A program made the translations under genes and the position numbers. A stretch of 64,000 bases of DNA, from contig JAVKEN010000025.1 of the NCBI GenBank assembly GCA_040221415.1, forward strand, positions 1 through 64,000, in the 5' to 3' direction. This DNA comes from JAVKEN01 sp040221415. Lineage in GTDB: Bacteria; Pseudomonadota; Alphaproteobacteria; Rickettsiales; JABSSG01. The notes beneath the pieces were generated by a model. The model worked only from the letters and a program-made list of their open reading frames with translations, was not told the origin of the DNA and made no database searches. Shown here one piece after another: positions 8,486-16,926 of this stretch (position 1 is the stretch's first letter; each line of letters starts with the position of its first letter).

Positions 8486-9565
8486 TTATTTCTTATCAAG
8501 AATCTCAGCTGCATAGTTGCCATATATTCTCTTTCTCCACCCATGCATACAAATATTATTTTCTATGTCATTCTGAAAAATCAAATCCGTCAAGTCGCTA
8601 TTTTTAGCAACTAAATGTCTAGCAATATTATTTTCTTTTGCTTTCGCAGTTAAAAGGTTTTTGAGGACTCGATACTTTCCTCTTTGCTTGATAGTCATAA
8701 CTCTTTTTGTTAAGTAGTCATCTTTGTTATTCTTTGAGAACTCTTCAACAAAATTTCTTATTTCATCATGATACTCATCAAAAAATTCTGAGTCAGGTGT
8801 ATTTTTATTCACTCCAGAAAGATATAAGCTTATATTTATCATATTTCTATCTGATAAAAACTTCCTTCTAGGCTTATTAGAAATCATCGCCTTTTCTTCA
8901 CGCCAAACTGCTATAACTTTATATAAATGTTTCGCTTTAAAAGGTATTTGAGGCATAGTTAATCTCTGCCATACTTGGTCTTTATCAAGTTTGAAAAAAT
9001 CTGGATCACTAAAATTTTTCATATATTCCAAAGCCCAACTTTTTTTTGACTCTCTATCCAGCTTAGCCAATAATTTCTTATATATTTCAATAAGATATAT
9101 CACATCATTAATAGCATACTTTATCTGATTTTCTCTTAATGGCCGCATAGACCAATCTGTGATTCTTTGCGTTTTATCAATTGCAACATTTAAAATTCTG
9201 TTACACAAAACTTCATAACTTATCATGTCGCTAATTCCACAAAATGCAGCTGCAATTTGTGTATCAAAAATATTTTGTGGCATAGTGCCAACAGATTTTT
9301 CCAGAATCTCAACGTCTTGTTTACAAGAATGAATCACCTTCACTATTCCACTATCTTCTAAAACACCTTTTAGTAAAGAAATATCTATCTCACTAGATAG
9401 TGGATCAATAGCATACGCCTTATTCTCGGTTGCAATCTGTAATAAGCAAAACTCAGGATAATAAGTTTTATCCCTTAAAAACTCGGTATCAAGTGCAATA
9501 ACTTTATATTTTGTTAAATCCTTAATGATGCTAGAAAACTCTTTGTGAGTTTGGACCAAATGCAT
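8486..9565 (-). CDS. rnd: Ribonuclease D
   Basis: 359 residues. The DEDD 3'-5' exonuclease domain occupies about 1-185: Exo I is IALDTEFLRDKTYYPEF (Asp26, Glu28), Exo II is VIHSCKQDVEIL, and Exo III lies around YAINDVIYLIEIY. One HRDC domain follows (about 205-285) with the C-terminal region behind it. RNase D trims 3' ends of tRNA precursors. It is divergent from aspS across about 100 bp and stands 140 bp upstream of brnQ with no clear terminator between. Confidence 0.94.
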   Translation of the reverse strand: MHLVQTHKEFSSIIKDLTKYKVIALDTEFLRDKTYYPEFCLLQIATENKAYAIDPLSSEIDISLLKGVLEDSGIVKVIHSCKQDVEILEKSVGTMPQNIFDTQIAAAFCGISDMISYEVLCNRILNVAIDKTQRITDWSMRPLRENQIKYAINDVIYLIEIYKKLLAKLDRESKKSWALEYMKNFSDPDFFKLDKDQVWQRLTMPQIPFKAKHLYKVIAVWREEKAMISNKPRRKFLSDRNMINISLYLSGVNKNTPDSEFFDEYHDEIRNFVEEFSKNNKDDYLTKRVMTIKQRGKYRVLKNLLTAKAKENNIARHLVAKNSDLTDLIFQNDIENNICMHGWRKRIYGNYAAEILDKK

Positions 9566-9617
9566 TAATTACTTATGTTTTAATTGGAATTTTGTAAATT
9601 TTTGTATATAAGTATGA

Positions 9618-9647
9618 GTGACATTTTTAAAGTAATTTAGATAAAAT
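9618..9647 (+). promoter_or_regulatory. Candidate promoter for aspS
   Basis: GTGACA (9618-9623), spacer 18, TAAAAT (9642-9647), ending 18 bp before the aspS ATG. The -35 and the spacer are both slightly off consensus. Confidence 0.35.
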
Positions 9648-9665
9648 ATCAATCACAATTCCAGT

Positions 9666-11468
9666 ATGCATAAATTTAGAACTCATAACTGTGGTGAAAT
9701 AACAGCTAAAGAGGTGGGAAAGTCAGTTAAGATATCTGGCTGGATTCATCGAAAGCGTGATCACGGCAATTTATTATTTATTGATCTAAGAGATTTTTAT
9801 GGAGTCACTCAGATAGTTTTTGACCAAAATAGTAAGTTCTTAGATCAAGCAACTCATACTCCCAATGAAAGCGTTATAACAATTACTGGTAAAGTAGTTG
9901 CACGAAGCGATGAAACAGTGAACAAGAATTTACCTACTGGAGAAATTGAAATTAAAGTTGAGTCCTTCGAGGTCTCCTCAGAATCTCAACCATTACCTTT
10001 GCAAGTAAATAGCGAACAAGATTACGGAGAAGAAATACGATTAAAATATAAGTTTCTAGATTTAAGAAGAGAAAAGGTAAAAAACAATATAGTTCTCAGA
10101 TCGCAAATAATTGATGAAATTAGAAATCAAATGAAGTCTCAGAACTTTTTAGAAATGCAAACTCCCATTCTAACCTCTTCATCACCAGAAGGGGCAAGAG
10201 ATTTTCTAGTGCCAAGCAGACTGCACCCAGGAAAGTTTTATGCTTTACCTCAAGCTCCTCAAATATTCAAACAGCTTATCATGACGTCTGGATTTGATAG
10301 ATATTTTCAAATCGCCCCGTGTTTTAGAGATGAAGACTCAAGAGCTGACAGATCTCCTGGTGAATTCTATCAGTTAGATATGGAGATGGCATTTGCCACT
10401 CAAGAGGACGTGTTTAATGCAATAGAGCCAGTAATATACAACGTATTTAAGAGATTTTCTAAAAAGGAAGTTACCTCGTATCCATTCCCTAAAATTGCAT
10501 ATAAAGAAGCAATGCTAAAATATGGCTCTGATAAACCTGATTTAAGAAACCCAATAGAAATTTCTGATGTTACTGACATCTTTGTAAATACAGACTTTTC
10601 AATTTTTGTGAATAATATTAAAAAAGGTGCAATTGTAAGAGCAATTCCATCACCAAAAACCTCAGATAAACCAAGAAGCTATTTTGATAAAATGATAGCT
10701 TTTGCTCAGGAGAACGGAGCTAAAGGCCTTGCTTATATTATCATTGATGAAAACGGCGAAGGAAAAGGACCTATTGCTAAATTTTTAGATAAAAACAGCT
10801 TGGAAAGCTTAAAGAAAGCTGCAGGTCTTGAAAATGGAGATGCTGTATTCTTATCTTGTGATAAAAAATATATGGCAGAAAAAATCTCTGGCGTTGTTAG
10901 AAATAAGTTGGGTGAATCTCTTGGCCTGATAGACAGCAATATATTCAAATTCTGCTGGATTGTTGATTTCCCTTTCTATGAGCAAGATCCTGATACAGGG
11001 AAAATTGACTTTAGTCACAATCCTTTTTCTATGCCACAGGGTGAACTAGACGCCCTAGAGCAAGCTAAAACCACCGATGAACTACTTGATATTATAGCTT
11101 ATCAATATGATATAGTTTGTAATGGTGTGGAGTTATCAAGTGGGGCAATACGTAATCATAAGCCTGAATTAATGTACAAAGCGTTTGAAATAGCTGGGTA
11201 TAAAAAAGAATTTGTTGATGAGAAGTTTAGCGCACTTATAAACGCCTTCAAATATGGGGCGCCTCCTCATGGAGGTATAGCACCAGGAGTGGACAGAATT
11301 GTAATGTTATTGCTAGATGAACCTAATATTAGAGAAATAATATTATTCCCAATGAATCAAAAAGCAGAAGATATTATGATGAATGCTCCGTCAACCGTTG
11401 ATATAAAACAACTTAGAGAGCTAAACATAGATTTGAGCCCATCAGTACGGAAAAAAACATATAATTAG
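9666..11468 (+). CDS. aspS: Aspartyl-tRNA synthetase (bacterial, probably non-discriminating type)
   Basis: 600 residues, the bacterial AspRS length. N-terminal OB-fold anticodon domain (GWIHRKRDHGNLLFIDLRD), then the class II catalytic core: motif 2 in FRDEDSRADRSPGEFYQLD and motif 3 in GGIAPGVDRIVMLL. The GAD insertion domain lies between, near 280-420. It charges tRNA-Asp. Many alphaproteobacteria use a non-discriminating enzyme that also makes Asp-tRNA-Asn for GatCAB; whether this one does cannot be decided from the visible sequence. The next gene starts 9 bp downstream. Confidence 0.97.
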   Translation: MHKFRTHNCGEITAKEVGKSVKISGWIHRKRDHGNLLFIDLRDFYGVTQIVFDQNSKFLDQATHTPNESVITITGKVVARSDETVNKNLPTGEIEIKVESFEVSSESQPLPLQVNSEQDYGEEIRLKYKFLDLRREKVKNNIVLRSQIIDEIRNQMKSQNFLEMQTPILTSSSPEGARDFLVPSRLHPGKFYALPQAPQIFKQLIMTSGFDRYFQIAPCFRDEDSRADRSPGEFYQLDMEMAFATQEDVFNAIEPVIYNVFKRFSKKEVTSYPFPKIAYKEAMLKYGSDKPDLRNPIEISDVTDIFVNTDFSIFVNNIKKGAIVRAIPSPKTSDKPRSYFDKMIAFAQENGAKGLAYIIIDENGEGKGPIAKFLDKNSLESLKKAAGLENGDAVFLSCDKKYMAEKISGVVRNKLGESLGLIDSNIFKFCWIVDFPFYEQDPDTGKIDFSHNPFSMPQGELDALEQAKTTDELLDIIAYQYDIVCNGVELSSGAIRNHKPELMYKAFEIAGYKKEFVDEKFSALINAFKYGAPPHGGIAPGVDRIVMLLLDEPNIREIILFPMNQKAEDIMMNAPSTVDIKQLRELNIDLSPSVRKKTYN

Positions 11469-11477
11469 AAGTATCTC

Positions 11478-12284
11478 ATGAGATTCTTAATATTATTACT
11501 TGTTTTATTTGGATGCAGCGGAGAGAACAGTGATAGTTATATTACATCTCCCCATTCTTCTCTTAAACCCATGGTAGTAATTCATGATGGACCAGGATTA
11601 ACCTACTCATATTTATATGAATACTTACTCCCTTTAAAAGACAAAAGAAATTTGGTTTTCTACAATCAAAAATCTTGTTTCAATAAAAATTGTGCAGTAG
11701 AGCCAGTTGAAATCAAAGAGCTGACTACTCAACTAGAACGAATAGTCAAAAATTATAATAATAATTACACTGTGTTAGCTCATGGTTGGGGAAGCATACT
11801 ATTAATGGAATTTCTAACTTCTACTCCTAAAGATCATCATCCGAACGAAGTGATATTTGTAAACCCCGCTCCCTTAGACTGGTCCGAAGCCTTAAAGTCA
11901 TTCTCCGAGAACTCAGAAAATTACACCTCGGAAGAAAGGAATATTATTGAACAAATCAATGACTCTAAAAAATGCATGCAGATTTTTAACATTGGCCTCA
12001 AATATTTGTTAAAACATCCTCAAAAAAATAAAAAGTTGAATTTTGAGAAATATGACTGCGTTCTAGCTAATTATATAAGCCAGAAAGTTGGTCAGTACGA
12101 CTTCAGATTGTACAGTCACCTTTTGCCAGTACAAACAACTTACATTTATGGACAAGATAGTCATTACCTCAAATATACCGACAAATACAACAAGAATTTA
12201 GAGGTGATCTCGAAATCCTCACATTATCCATTTTATGAGAATAATGAGGAATTTATAAGGAAAGTTTCAAATATATTGAAATAG
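11478..12284 (+). CDS. Lipoprotein-like alpha/beta hydrolase homologue lacking the nucleophile serine
   Basis: 268 residues. The N-terminus (MRFLILLLVLFGC) reads as a lipoprotein signal with Cys13. An oxyanion-like HDGPG follows at 36-40, matching the HGGPG of proline iminopeptidase-type hydrolases. At the nucleophile elbow, where such enzymes have GHSWGG, this protein has A-H-G-W-G-S (101-106), so the serine position is Gly103. A downstream Asp (YGQDSHY) and His (SSHYPFYEN) of a triad remain. It may be a non-catalytic descendant acting as a binding protein in the envelope. It follows aspS closely and probably shares its transcript. Confidence 0.7.
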   Translation: MRFLILLLVLFGCSGENSDSYITSPHSSLKPMVVIHDGPGLTYSYLYEYLLPLKDKRNLVFYNQKSCFNKNCAVEPVEIKELTTQLERIVKNYNNNYTVLAHGWGSILLMEFLTSTPKDHHPNEVIFVNPAPLDWSEALKSFSENSENYTSEERNIIEQINDSKKCMQIFNIGLKYLLKHPQKNKKLNFEKYDCVLANYISQKVGQYDFRLYSHLLPVQTTYIYGQDSHYLKYTDKYNKNLEVISKSSHYPFYENNEEFIRKVSNILK

Positions 12285-12288
12285 TTTA

Positions 12289-12531
12289 TTATTCGCTAGC
12301 TGACGGCTTTGAAGAGAAAAGATTTCCGAATTTTTTGTTAAACTTACTAACTTGCGCACTGTTGCTATTAGCTCCAGCTAAACCTTTTTTAGTCCAAGCT
12401 GGATGAGTTCTATAATCAACATCAAGATGGATTTCTTTACCACCTTTAAAAGAAGACATAGTTTTAAAAGTGTCTCCTTTAGGTAAGTTTAAAGTAACTT
12501 CATTATATGATGGATGGATATTATTTTTCAT
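12289..12531 (-). CDS. rpmE: 50S ribosomal protein L31
   Basis: 80 residues with L31 hallmarks: IHPSYNEVTLNL near the start and DVDYRTHPAWTKK in the middle. It has no Cys residues, so it is the zinc-free (C-minus) form. The tail (KFNKKFGNLFSSK) is a typical L31 end. It overlaps rpmB by one base and is transcribed with it. Its 3' end faces the hydrolase gene four bases away. Confidence 0.95.
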   Translation of the reverse strand: MKNNIHPSYNEVTLNLPKGDTFKTMSSFKGGKEIHLDVDYRTHPAWTKKGLAGANSNSAQVSKFNKKFGNLFSSKPSASE

Positions 12532-12830
12532 TACGCTTGCTCTTTAACTTGCTCAGATTTCTTTTTAATTTTATTTTTAATTCTTACCGCTTCTTCTGTA
12601 ATCTTTCTTGAAGAAGAGCCCAAAAGATAACCATCTAGACCACCTTTGGCATCTATGGATCTCAGGGTTTTTACAGCAATTCTCATTCTAAAATCCTGAC
12701 CTAGAACTTCACTTCTTAAAGTAACCATCTGTAGGTTTGGATGAAATTTCTTTTTAGTTTTTCTATTAGAGTGAGAAACATTGTTTCCTGATGCAACACC
12801 CACTCCTGAAATCTGACAAACTTTTGACAT
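12531..12830 (-). CDS. rpmB: 50S ribosomal protein L28
   Basis: 99 residues. The start SKVCQISGVGVASGNNVSHS followed by NRKTKKKFHPN is the L28 signature, and LRSIDAKGGLDGYLL closes the domain. The basic tail is rather long. It sits in the large subunit. First gene of an rpmB-rpmE pair behind a clear promoter. The pairing of L28 with L31 is common in alphaproteobacteria including Rickettsiales. Confidence 0.96.
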   Translation of the reverse strand: MSKVCQISGVGVASGNNVSHSNRKTKKKFHPNLQMVTLRSEVLGQDFRMRIAVKTLRSIDAKGGLDGYLLGSSSRKITEEAVRIKNKIKKKSEQVKEQA

Positions 12831-12857
12831 AACAATACGTTCAATTAATAGGACAAT

Positions 12858-12886
12858 TTAATAAGTTATTTACAGCTCCAAGTCAA
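12858..12886 (-). promoter_or_regulatory. Promoter for rpmB-rpmE
   Basis: Minus strand TTGACT (12881-12886), spacer 17, TATTAA (12858-12863). The -35 is in the GCTTGACT context shared with three other promoters in this window. Predicted start near 12851. Confidence 0.55.
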
Positions 12887-12895
12887 GCTAAAATA

Positions 12896-13708
12896 TTAGC
12901 TTTTCCCTTTTCTTTGTGCATTAATTTTAGCTTTGAGATCTTCCATTGGTATACTACCTCGGATAAACTCTTCGCCAATCACAAATCCTGGGACACCTTG
13001 CAAACCGATCATCCCAGCAGCTTCCTTGTTCTCATTAAGTATATCTACAACTTCTTTGCTATTCATCTTATTAATCAACACATCTGCATCATACCCACTT
13101 TCAGAAGCCAACCTCTTAAGATTATTTTGATTCAAAGAATGGGTTGTAAATAGTTTCTCATGAAATTTAGCATATTTACTTGGAGATATTAAATATGCTG
13201 CAGTTGATATTCTAGCAGCTCTTTCAGAATCAGATCCTAAAAGCGGCAATGGCTTAAGAATCAATGTGAAGTCTACTTTATCTTTCAGCAGTTTATCAAC
13301 ATTGTTGTGTGCGCTTTTGCAATGACCACACTTATAGTCAAAAAACTTAATGACTTTAACATCACTCTCAGGATTACCAAGAACTATTGAGTTTTGTAAA
13401 CTCATTAGTTTTTTATGGCCTTTTTTTAAAGAATCATTTCTCTCCTGCATTTGTTTTTCAATGTGTTTTTGCTGAAATTTTTGGAGAGACCTTATAATCA
13501 ACTCTGGGTTTTCTTCTATAAACTCTGTAATTATCTTCTTAGTTTCAGCCGAAGTTACGTAACCGCCAGAAACTTTATCTGAGCCTATAAGATTTTCAAT
13601 TTTATCCCTAGCCCCAAATAAAATTACAACAGCAAAAAATACTATAATAACAACGTATGTTAGCTTTGATTTTCCACTAGAAACTGAATTAGATTCTTGC
13701 TCACCCAT
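12896..13708 (-). CDS. DsbA-like membrane-anchored thiol-disulfide oxidoreductase
   Basis: 270 residues. Short cytoplasmic tail, one membrane segment (about 16-36), a helical linker, then a thioredoxin-like domain with the active site KCGHCKSAH and the cis-Pro region LQGVPGFVIG. The arrangement is that of periplasmic DsbA/Com1-type proteins (thioredoxin_4), which oxidise or isomerise secreted cysteines. A second, shorter DsbA is encoded at 44148. It lies 5 bp downstream of the M48 protease gene. A short inverted repeat (12887-12902) just after its stop may mark the end of the transcript. Confidence 0.88.
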   Translation of the reverse strand: MGEQESNSVSSGKSKLTYVVIIVFFAVVILFGARDKIENLIGSDKVSGGYVTSAETKKIITEFIEENPELIIRSLQKFQQKHIEKQMQERNDSLKKGHKKLMSLQNSIVLGNPESDVKVIKFFDYKCGHCKSAHNNVDKLLKDKVDFTLILKPLPLLGSDSERAARISTAAYLISPSKYAKFHEKLFTTHSLNQNNLKRLASESGYDADVLINKMNSKEVVDILNENKEAAGMIGLQGVPGFVIGEEFIRGSIPMEDLKAKINAQRKGKS

Positions 13709-13713
13709 GATAA

Positions 13714-15108
13714 TTACCCTCTATTTTTTATATCTTGAACAATTTTTATAATATCTCCTACCCTTAGTTTCAAGTTATTATTTAATTTATATTTTTGAGC
13801 ATTCTTGGCAAACCTCATAGCATCATCATATTTTTGATACAACAAAGCCTCTTCAGCCAGCATCACATTACTGCTTCCGTAATAACCAATTCGCCCGTAA
13901 GCTATAGACAAATTTCTATACGCCCACGCATTTCTAGGGTTTTCAATTACCACGGTTTTTAATAAATCAATGGCACGCAAATAATATTGTCTTACATGTG
14001 ATTCTTCTGAATTTTTATTTGCTGAATTGATCAAAACTATAGCTAGCTCTAGCCTGAGCAAATCATCATTCTGATTCAAAGATAGCGCCTTCTCATAAAT
14101 AGGTATAGCTTCATCAAGCATACCATACTCAAAAAGAAATTGAGCTTTGAGTTCGTAAATATATGAATTATAAGGCTCTCGTGTAATTAGCTCGTTCAAC
14201 AATGAAATGGATTTTTTAAAATTATTCTTTCTATAGTATGCAATAGATAACTCATACTTTCTTGAAAACTCGTCTAGGTCAGTATTTTTTCTCTCAATTA
14301 CAAATTGAGGCTTGTCAGTAAACCCATGCAGTTTTGCATATATTCGGTTATAAACTAACTGATCAGTTTTATTACGTTTATCGTTCACAGGCCATTTTTT
14401 TTGAGACTTTGCAGCAAATAATCGTTCATTTGACAATGGGTGCGTAAGCATATACTTGAACTTATCTTTATCGACAGATATGTTCTGCGAGTTAAAATAA
14501 TCCAAAACTTTAACTAAACCATCCGGGCTATTATGGCTTTCTCGTAAATATTTAAAAGCAGCCTGATCAGCGGAGTACTCATTTTCTCGTGAGAACCTTA
14601 ACATACTTCTTTCTAGACTATGTGACCCAGAGCCCAAAATAGCCATCCCAGCATCAGGTGCCCCTCCTAACGCAGCCCCCATCCCTAAAAGCGTAGTAAT
14701 GATCGCTTGAGAAGATAACTGTTCAAGCATCTGATGTCTTCTAACTATATGCCCTCCTGTAACGTGACCAATCTCATGGGCAAATACACCCTTAAGAATA
14801 TCGACATCATTAAAAAGCTTGATTAAACCCGTATTAATAAACACTGATTGACCATTTATGGCAAAAGCATTCACCTCCGGACTTAAAACAATATAGATTT
14901 TGACTTCATCTGGGTTAAGTCGAGCAGCTTTAATAATAGGGGTTACAATGTGCTTGATACCGGACTCAATTTCAGCGTCAGTAATAAAACTCAATGCATT
15001 TGCCTTGCCCATAAATAATAAGGCATATAAAAGATAAACTCGTATAAAGCTAATTAATTTATTTAGCAGGGTTTTCGCTAAAGAATTTTTCAAATTTATT
15101 CTCAACAT
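13714..15108 (-). CDS. Periplasmic M48 zinc metalloprotease with TPR domain (BepA-like)
   Basis: About 464 residues from the ATG at 15108, chosen because it gives a signal peptide ending at GKANA; a longer frame to 15174 reads further into fdxA. The protease motif is HExxH in VFAHEIGHVTGGH, with the third ligand probably in RENEYSADQAAF. The C-terminal half (about 270-460) has TPR-like helices. The family degrades or assists assembly of outer-membrane proteins. The start lies 50 bp inside fdxA, so the two are translationally coupled. Confidence 0.88.
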   Translation of the reverse strand: MLRINLKNSLAKTLLNKLISFIRVYLLYALLFMGKANALSFITDAEIESGIKHIVTPIIKAARLNPDEVKIYIVLSPEVNAFAINGQSVFINTGLIKLFNDVDILKGVFAHEIGHVTGGHIVRRHQMLEQLSSQAIITTLLGMGAALGGAPDAGMAILGSGSHSLERSMLRFSRENEYSADQAAFKYLRESHNSPDGLVKVLDYFNSQNISVDKDKFKYMLTHPLSNERLFAAKSQKKWPVNDKRNKTDQLVYNRIYAKLHGFTDKPQFVIERKNTDLDEFSRKYELSIAYYRKNNFKKSISLLNELITREPYNSYIYELKAQFLFEYGMLDEAIPIYEKALSLNQNDDLLRLELAIVLINSANKNSEESHVRQYYLRAIDLLKTVVIENPRNAWAYRNLSIAYGRIGYYGSSNVMLAEEALLYQKYDDAMRFAKNAQKYKLNNNLKLRVGDIIKIVQDIKNRG

Positions 15109-15388
15109 CCTTGAACTCCTCAGCAGTGCTGAGAGGTTTTTTTGTCTCAGTAATTTGTGGCCATTTTTCTGCATATTTCTTATTTAACTCCACAATATCA
15201 GAACTTACTTCAGAATCAGGTTTAATCGCTTCGATTGGGCATTCTGGTTCACATACCCCACAATCTATACACTCATCAGGGTTAATAACCAGGGTGTTTT
15301 CTCCCTCGTAGAAACAGTCAACGGGACAAACCTCCACACAGTCAGTGTACTTACATTTAATACATTTTTCAGTAACTACATATGTCAT
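15059..15388 (-). CDS. fdxA: 7Fe ferredoxin (3Fe-4S and 4Fe-4S), FdxA type
   Basis: 109 residues, the FdxA length. Two clusters are readable: CIKCKYTDCVEVCPVDCF and, further on, CIDCGVCEPECPIEAI. The spacing in the first motif matches a 3Fe-4S site and the second a 4Fe-4S site. A charged C-terminal tail follows, as in alphaproteobacterial FdxA. It is an electron carrier whose partner is unknown. Its 3' end is overlapped by the M48 protease gene. Confidence 0.93.
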   Translation of the reverse strand: MTYVVTEKCIKCKYTDCVEVCPVDCFYEGENTLVINPDECIDCGVCEPECPIEAIKPDSEVSSDIVELNKKYAEKWPQITETKKPLSTAEEFKDVENKFEKFFSENPAK

Positions 15389-15412
15389 AAAGCAAAATAA
15401 TTTTTTGATTCC

Positions 15413-16123
15413 CTAATTCTTATCCAAAAGCAATTTACTACGCAAGTTTTTTTTAAGTAATAACTGCGTCTTCACCCTAAGAGAGACTATACAAAAAGAG
15501 ATTATTGCAGCACCCACAAAAACTACTAATAATGGTTTAAGCATATCAGCATGAATAGTTGGCCCATCCAATCTAAATACACTCGATTTTTGGTGCAGAC
15601 AAGTCCAGTATTCTACTGAGAACTTAACAATCGGAACATTCACCAATCCAACAACACATAAAACAGCTGGTGCCGTATTAGTAAGGTCAAAATCGCTTTC
15701 AGAATTTATCACTATTAAATATCCCAAATAAAAGAAGAATAGGATTAACATAGAAGTTAACCTTGCATCCCAAACCCACCAGGTTCCCCAGATAGGCTTA
15801 CCCCAAATAGAGCCTGTTATCAAAGTTACCAAGGTAAAAAAAGCCCCTATCATAGCAGATTTTTTTGCTATTAAGTCCGTCATTGGTGTGCGCCAAACAA
15901 GGAAAACAAAACTACACACCCCCATAGCTGCATAAATACCCAAAGCCAACCATGCTGAGGGCACGTGCACATACATTATGCGGACATATTCACCTTGTTG
16001 ATAGTCAGCTGGAGAAAAGAAAAGCCCTAGGATCAAGCCGTAAGACAATACGATGAAACCCAAGAAAATAAGTATAAGTATTTTAAACTTAAAATTATGC
16101 CTAAATAATTTGTTAATCTTCAT
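15413..16123 (-). CDS. ccmC: Haem exporter membrane protein CcmC
   Basis: 236 residues with six hydrophobic segments. The Trp-rich haem-binding loop is visible as WGTWWVWDARLTSMLILF, with the flanking His residues of the family (VHVPSAW and the later TCLHQKSS). CcmC loads haem onto CcmE in the periplasm during cytochrome c maturation. No other ccm genes are adjacent, as in Rickettsiales, where ccm genes are scattered. It overlaps pgeF by 11 bp. Confidence 0.93.
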   Translation of the reverse strand: MKINKLFRHNFKFKILILIFLGFIVLSYGLILGLFFSPADYQQGEYVRIMYVHVPSAWLALGIYAAMGVCSFVFLVWRTPMTDLIAKKSAMIGAFFTLVTLITGSIWGKPIWGTWWVWDARLTSMLILFFFYLGYLIVINSESDFDLTNTAPAVLCVVGLVNVPIVKFSVEYWTCLHQKSSVFRLDGPTIHADMLKPLLVVFVGAAIISFCIVSLRVKTQLLLKKNLRSKLLLDKN

Positions 16124-16841
16124 TTTTTATTACTATATAGCTAATATTGTCGCCCGCTCTTTTATAGCCGTTTTTTGTGCTTCTCCTGTGACTATACCAA
16201 ATATCCTCACTAGTGAAAGTATCAGAATAAACATCTTTGATATTTTGTATACCTAGTTTTTTAATTTCACCACTACAGTAGCCTGGCAAATCAAACATAA
16301 AATGATCCTTGTTTTTGGAGGAAACAAAAAACTTCTTATTAACTCTATCTTGCTCTATAAAATCATCATGAAAATCTTTACTGACTTCATAACTCTCTTG
16401 CTTTATACACGGGCCTATTACACAATCTATATGCTTTGCATTAGCACCAAAATTTAACATTCGTTCAACAGTTGACCTTATCACACCTCCAAACGCTCCC
16501 CTCCAACCAGCATGAGCAATTCCTATTACTAACGTTTCTTTATCAAAAAAAATTATGGGCACACAATCTGCTGTCCTAACAATCAACGGAAGATTCTTTT
16601 TTCTTGCAACTAACGCATCCCCTACTAAGCCATTTTTTGAAAAATCATTTCCTTCATGACAAATATTTGTATGTTTTTGTTCAACAAATATCACATCACT
16701 AAATTTTTTATCTATTACTTTAGAGACGAGTAATCTATTAGAAACGTTGTTGCAGCCGCCTTTCTCCAAAATAAGGTCTTGTTTTCCAAGAAAACCATAC
16801 TCAATTCTCGACCCTGATGCTTTTACACTATATTTTAACAC
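16113..16841 (-). CDS. pgeF: Peptidoglycan editing / multicopper-type protein PgeF (YfiH, DUF152)
   Basis: 242 residues. The YfiH signature is clear: VRTADCVPIIF, then GIAHAGWRGAFGGV, and CVIGPCIKQESYEV, supplying the zinc-binding Cys and His residues. Members have been described as purine nucleoside phosphorylase/adenosine deaminase-like enzymes and as a factor preventing misincorporation of amino acids into peptidoglycan. The likely start is the GTG at 16841. It is divergent from the glutamine-synthetase-like gene across about 85 bp and leads a pgeF-ccmC transcript. Confidence 0.9.
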   Translation of the reverse strand: MLKYSVKASGSRIEYGFLGKQDLILEKGGCNNVSNRLLVSKVIDKKFSDVIFVEQKHTNICHEGNDFSKNGLVGDALVARKKNLPLIVRTADCVPIIFFDKETLVIGIAHAGWRGAFGGVIRSTVERMLNFGANAKHIDCVIGPCIKQESYEVSKDFHDDFIEQDRVNKKFFVSSKNKDHFMFDLPGYCSGEIKKLGIQNIKDVYSDTFTSEDIWYSHRRSTKNGYKRAGDNISYIVIKNED

Positions 16842-16857
16842 TCTGATTTCAAATGAA

Positions 16858-16884
16858 TTCCAATGATATTATATATAATTGGAA
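16858..16884. promoter_or_regulatory. Inverted repeat, candidate operator between pgeF and the GS-like gene
   Basis: Perfect 7-bp arms TTCCAAT (16858-16864) and ATTGGAA (16878-16884) with an AT-rich 13-bp centre. The right arm covers the -35 of the rightward promoter, the position expected for a repressor site. No regulator gene is adjacent. Confidence 0.4.
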
Positions 16885-16906
16885 GCTTTTAAAACAGTGT
16901 TATAAT
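16879..16906 (+). promoter_or_regulatory. Promoter for the GS-like gene
   Basis: TTGGAA (16879-16884), spacer 16, then a perfect TATAAT (16901-16906) with an extended TGT before it. Predicted start is near 16913, about 15-20 nt ahead of the coding region. Confidence 0.55.
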
Positions 16907-16926
16907 ATTTGTAAATTATATTAATA

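Noticed and set aside
15109..15174. Extra 22 codons at the start of the M48 protease
   Set aside because: They extend further inside fdxA and spoil the signal peptide layout; the ATG at 15108 gives a clean signal sequence.
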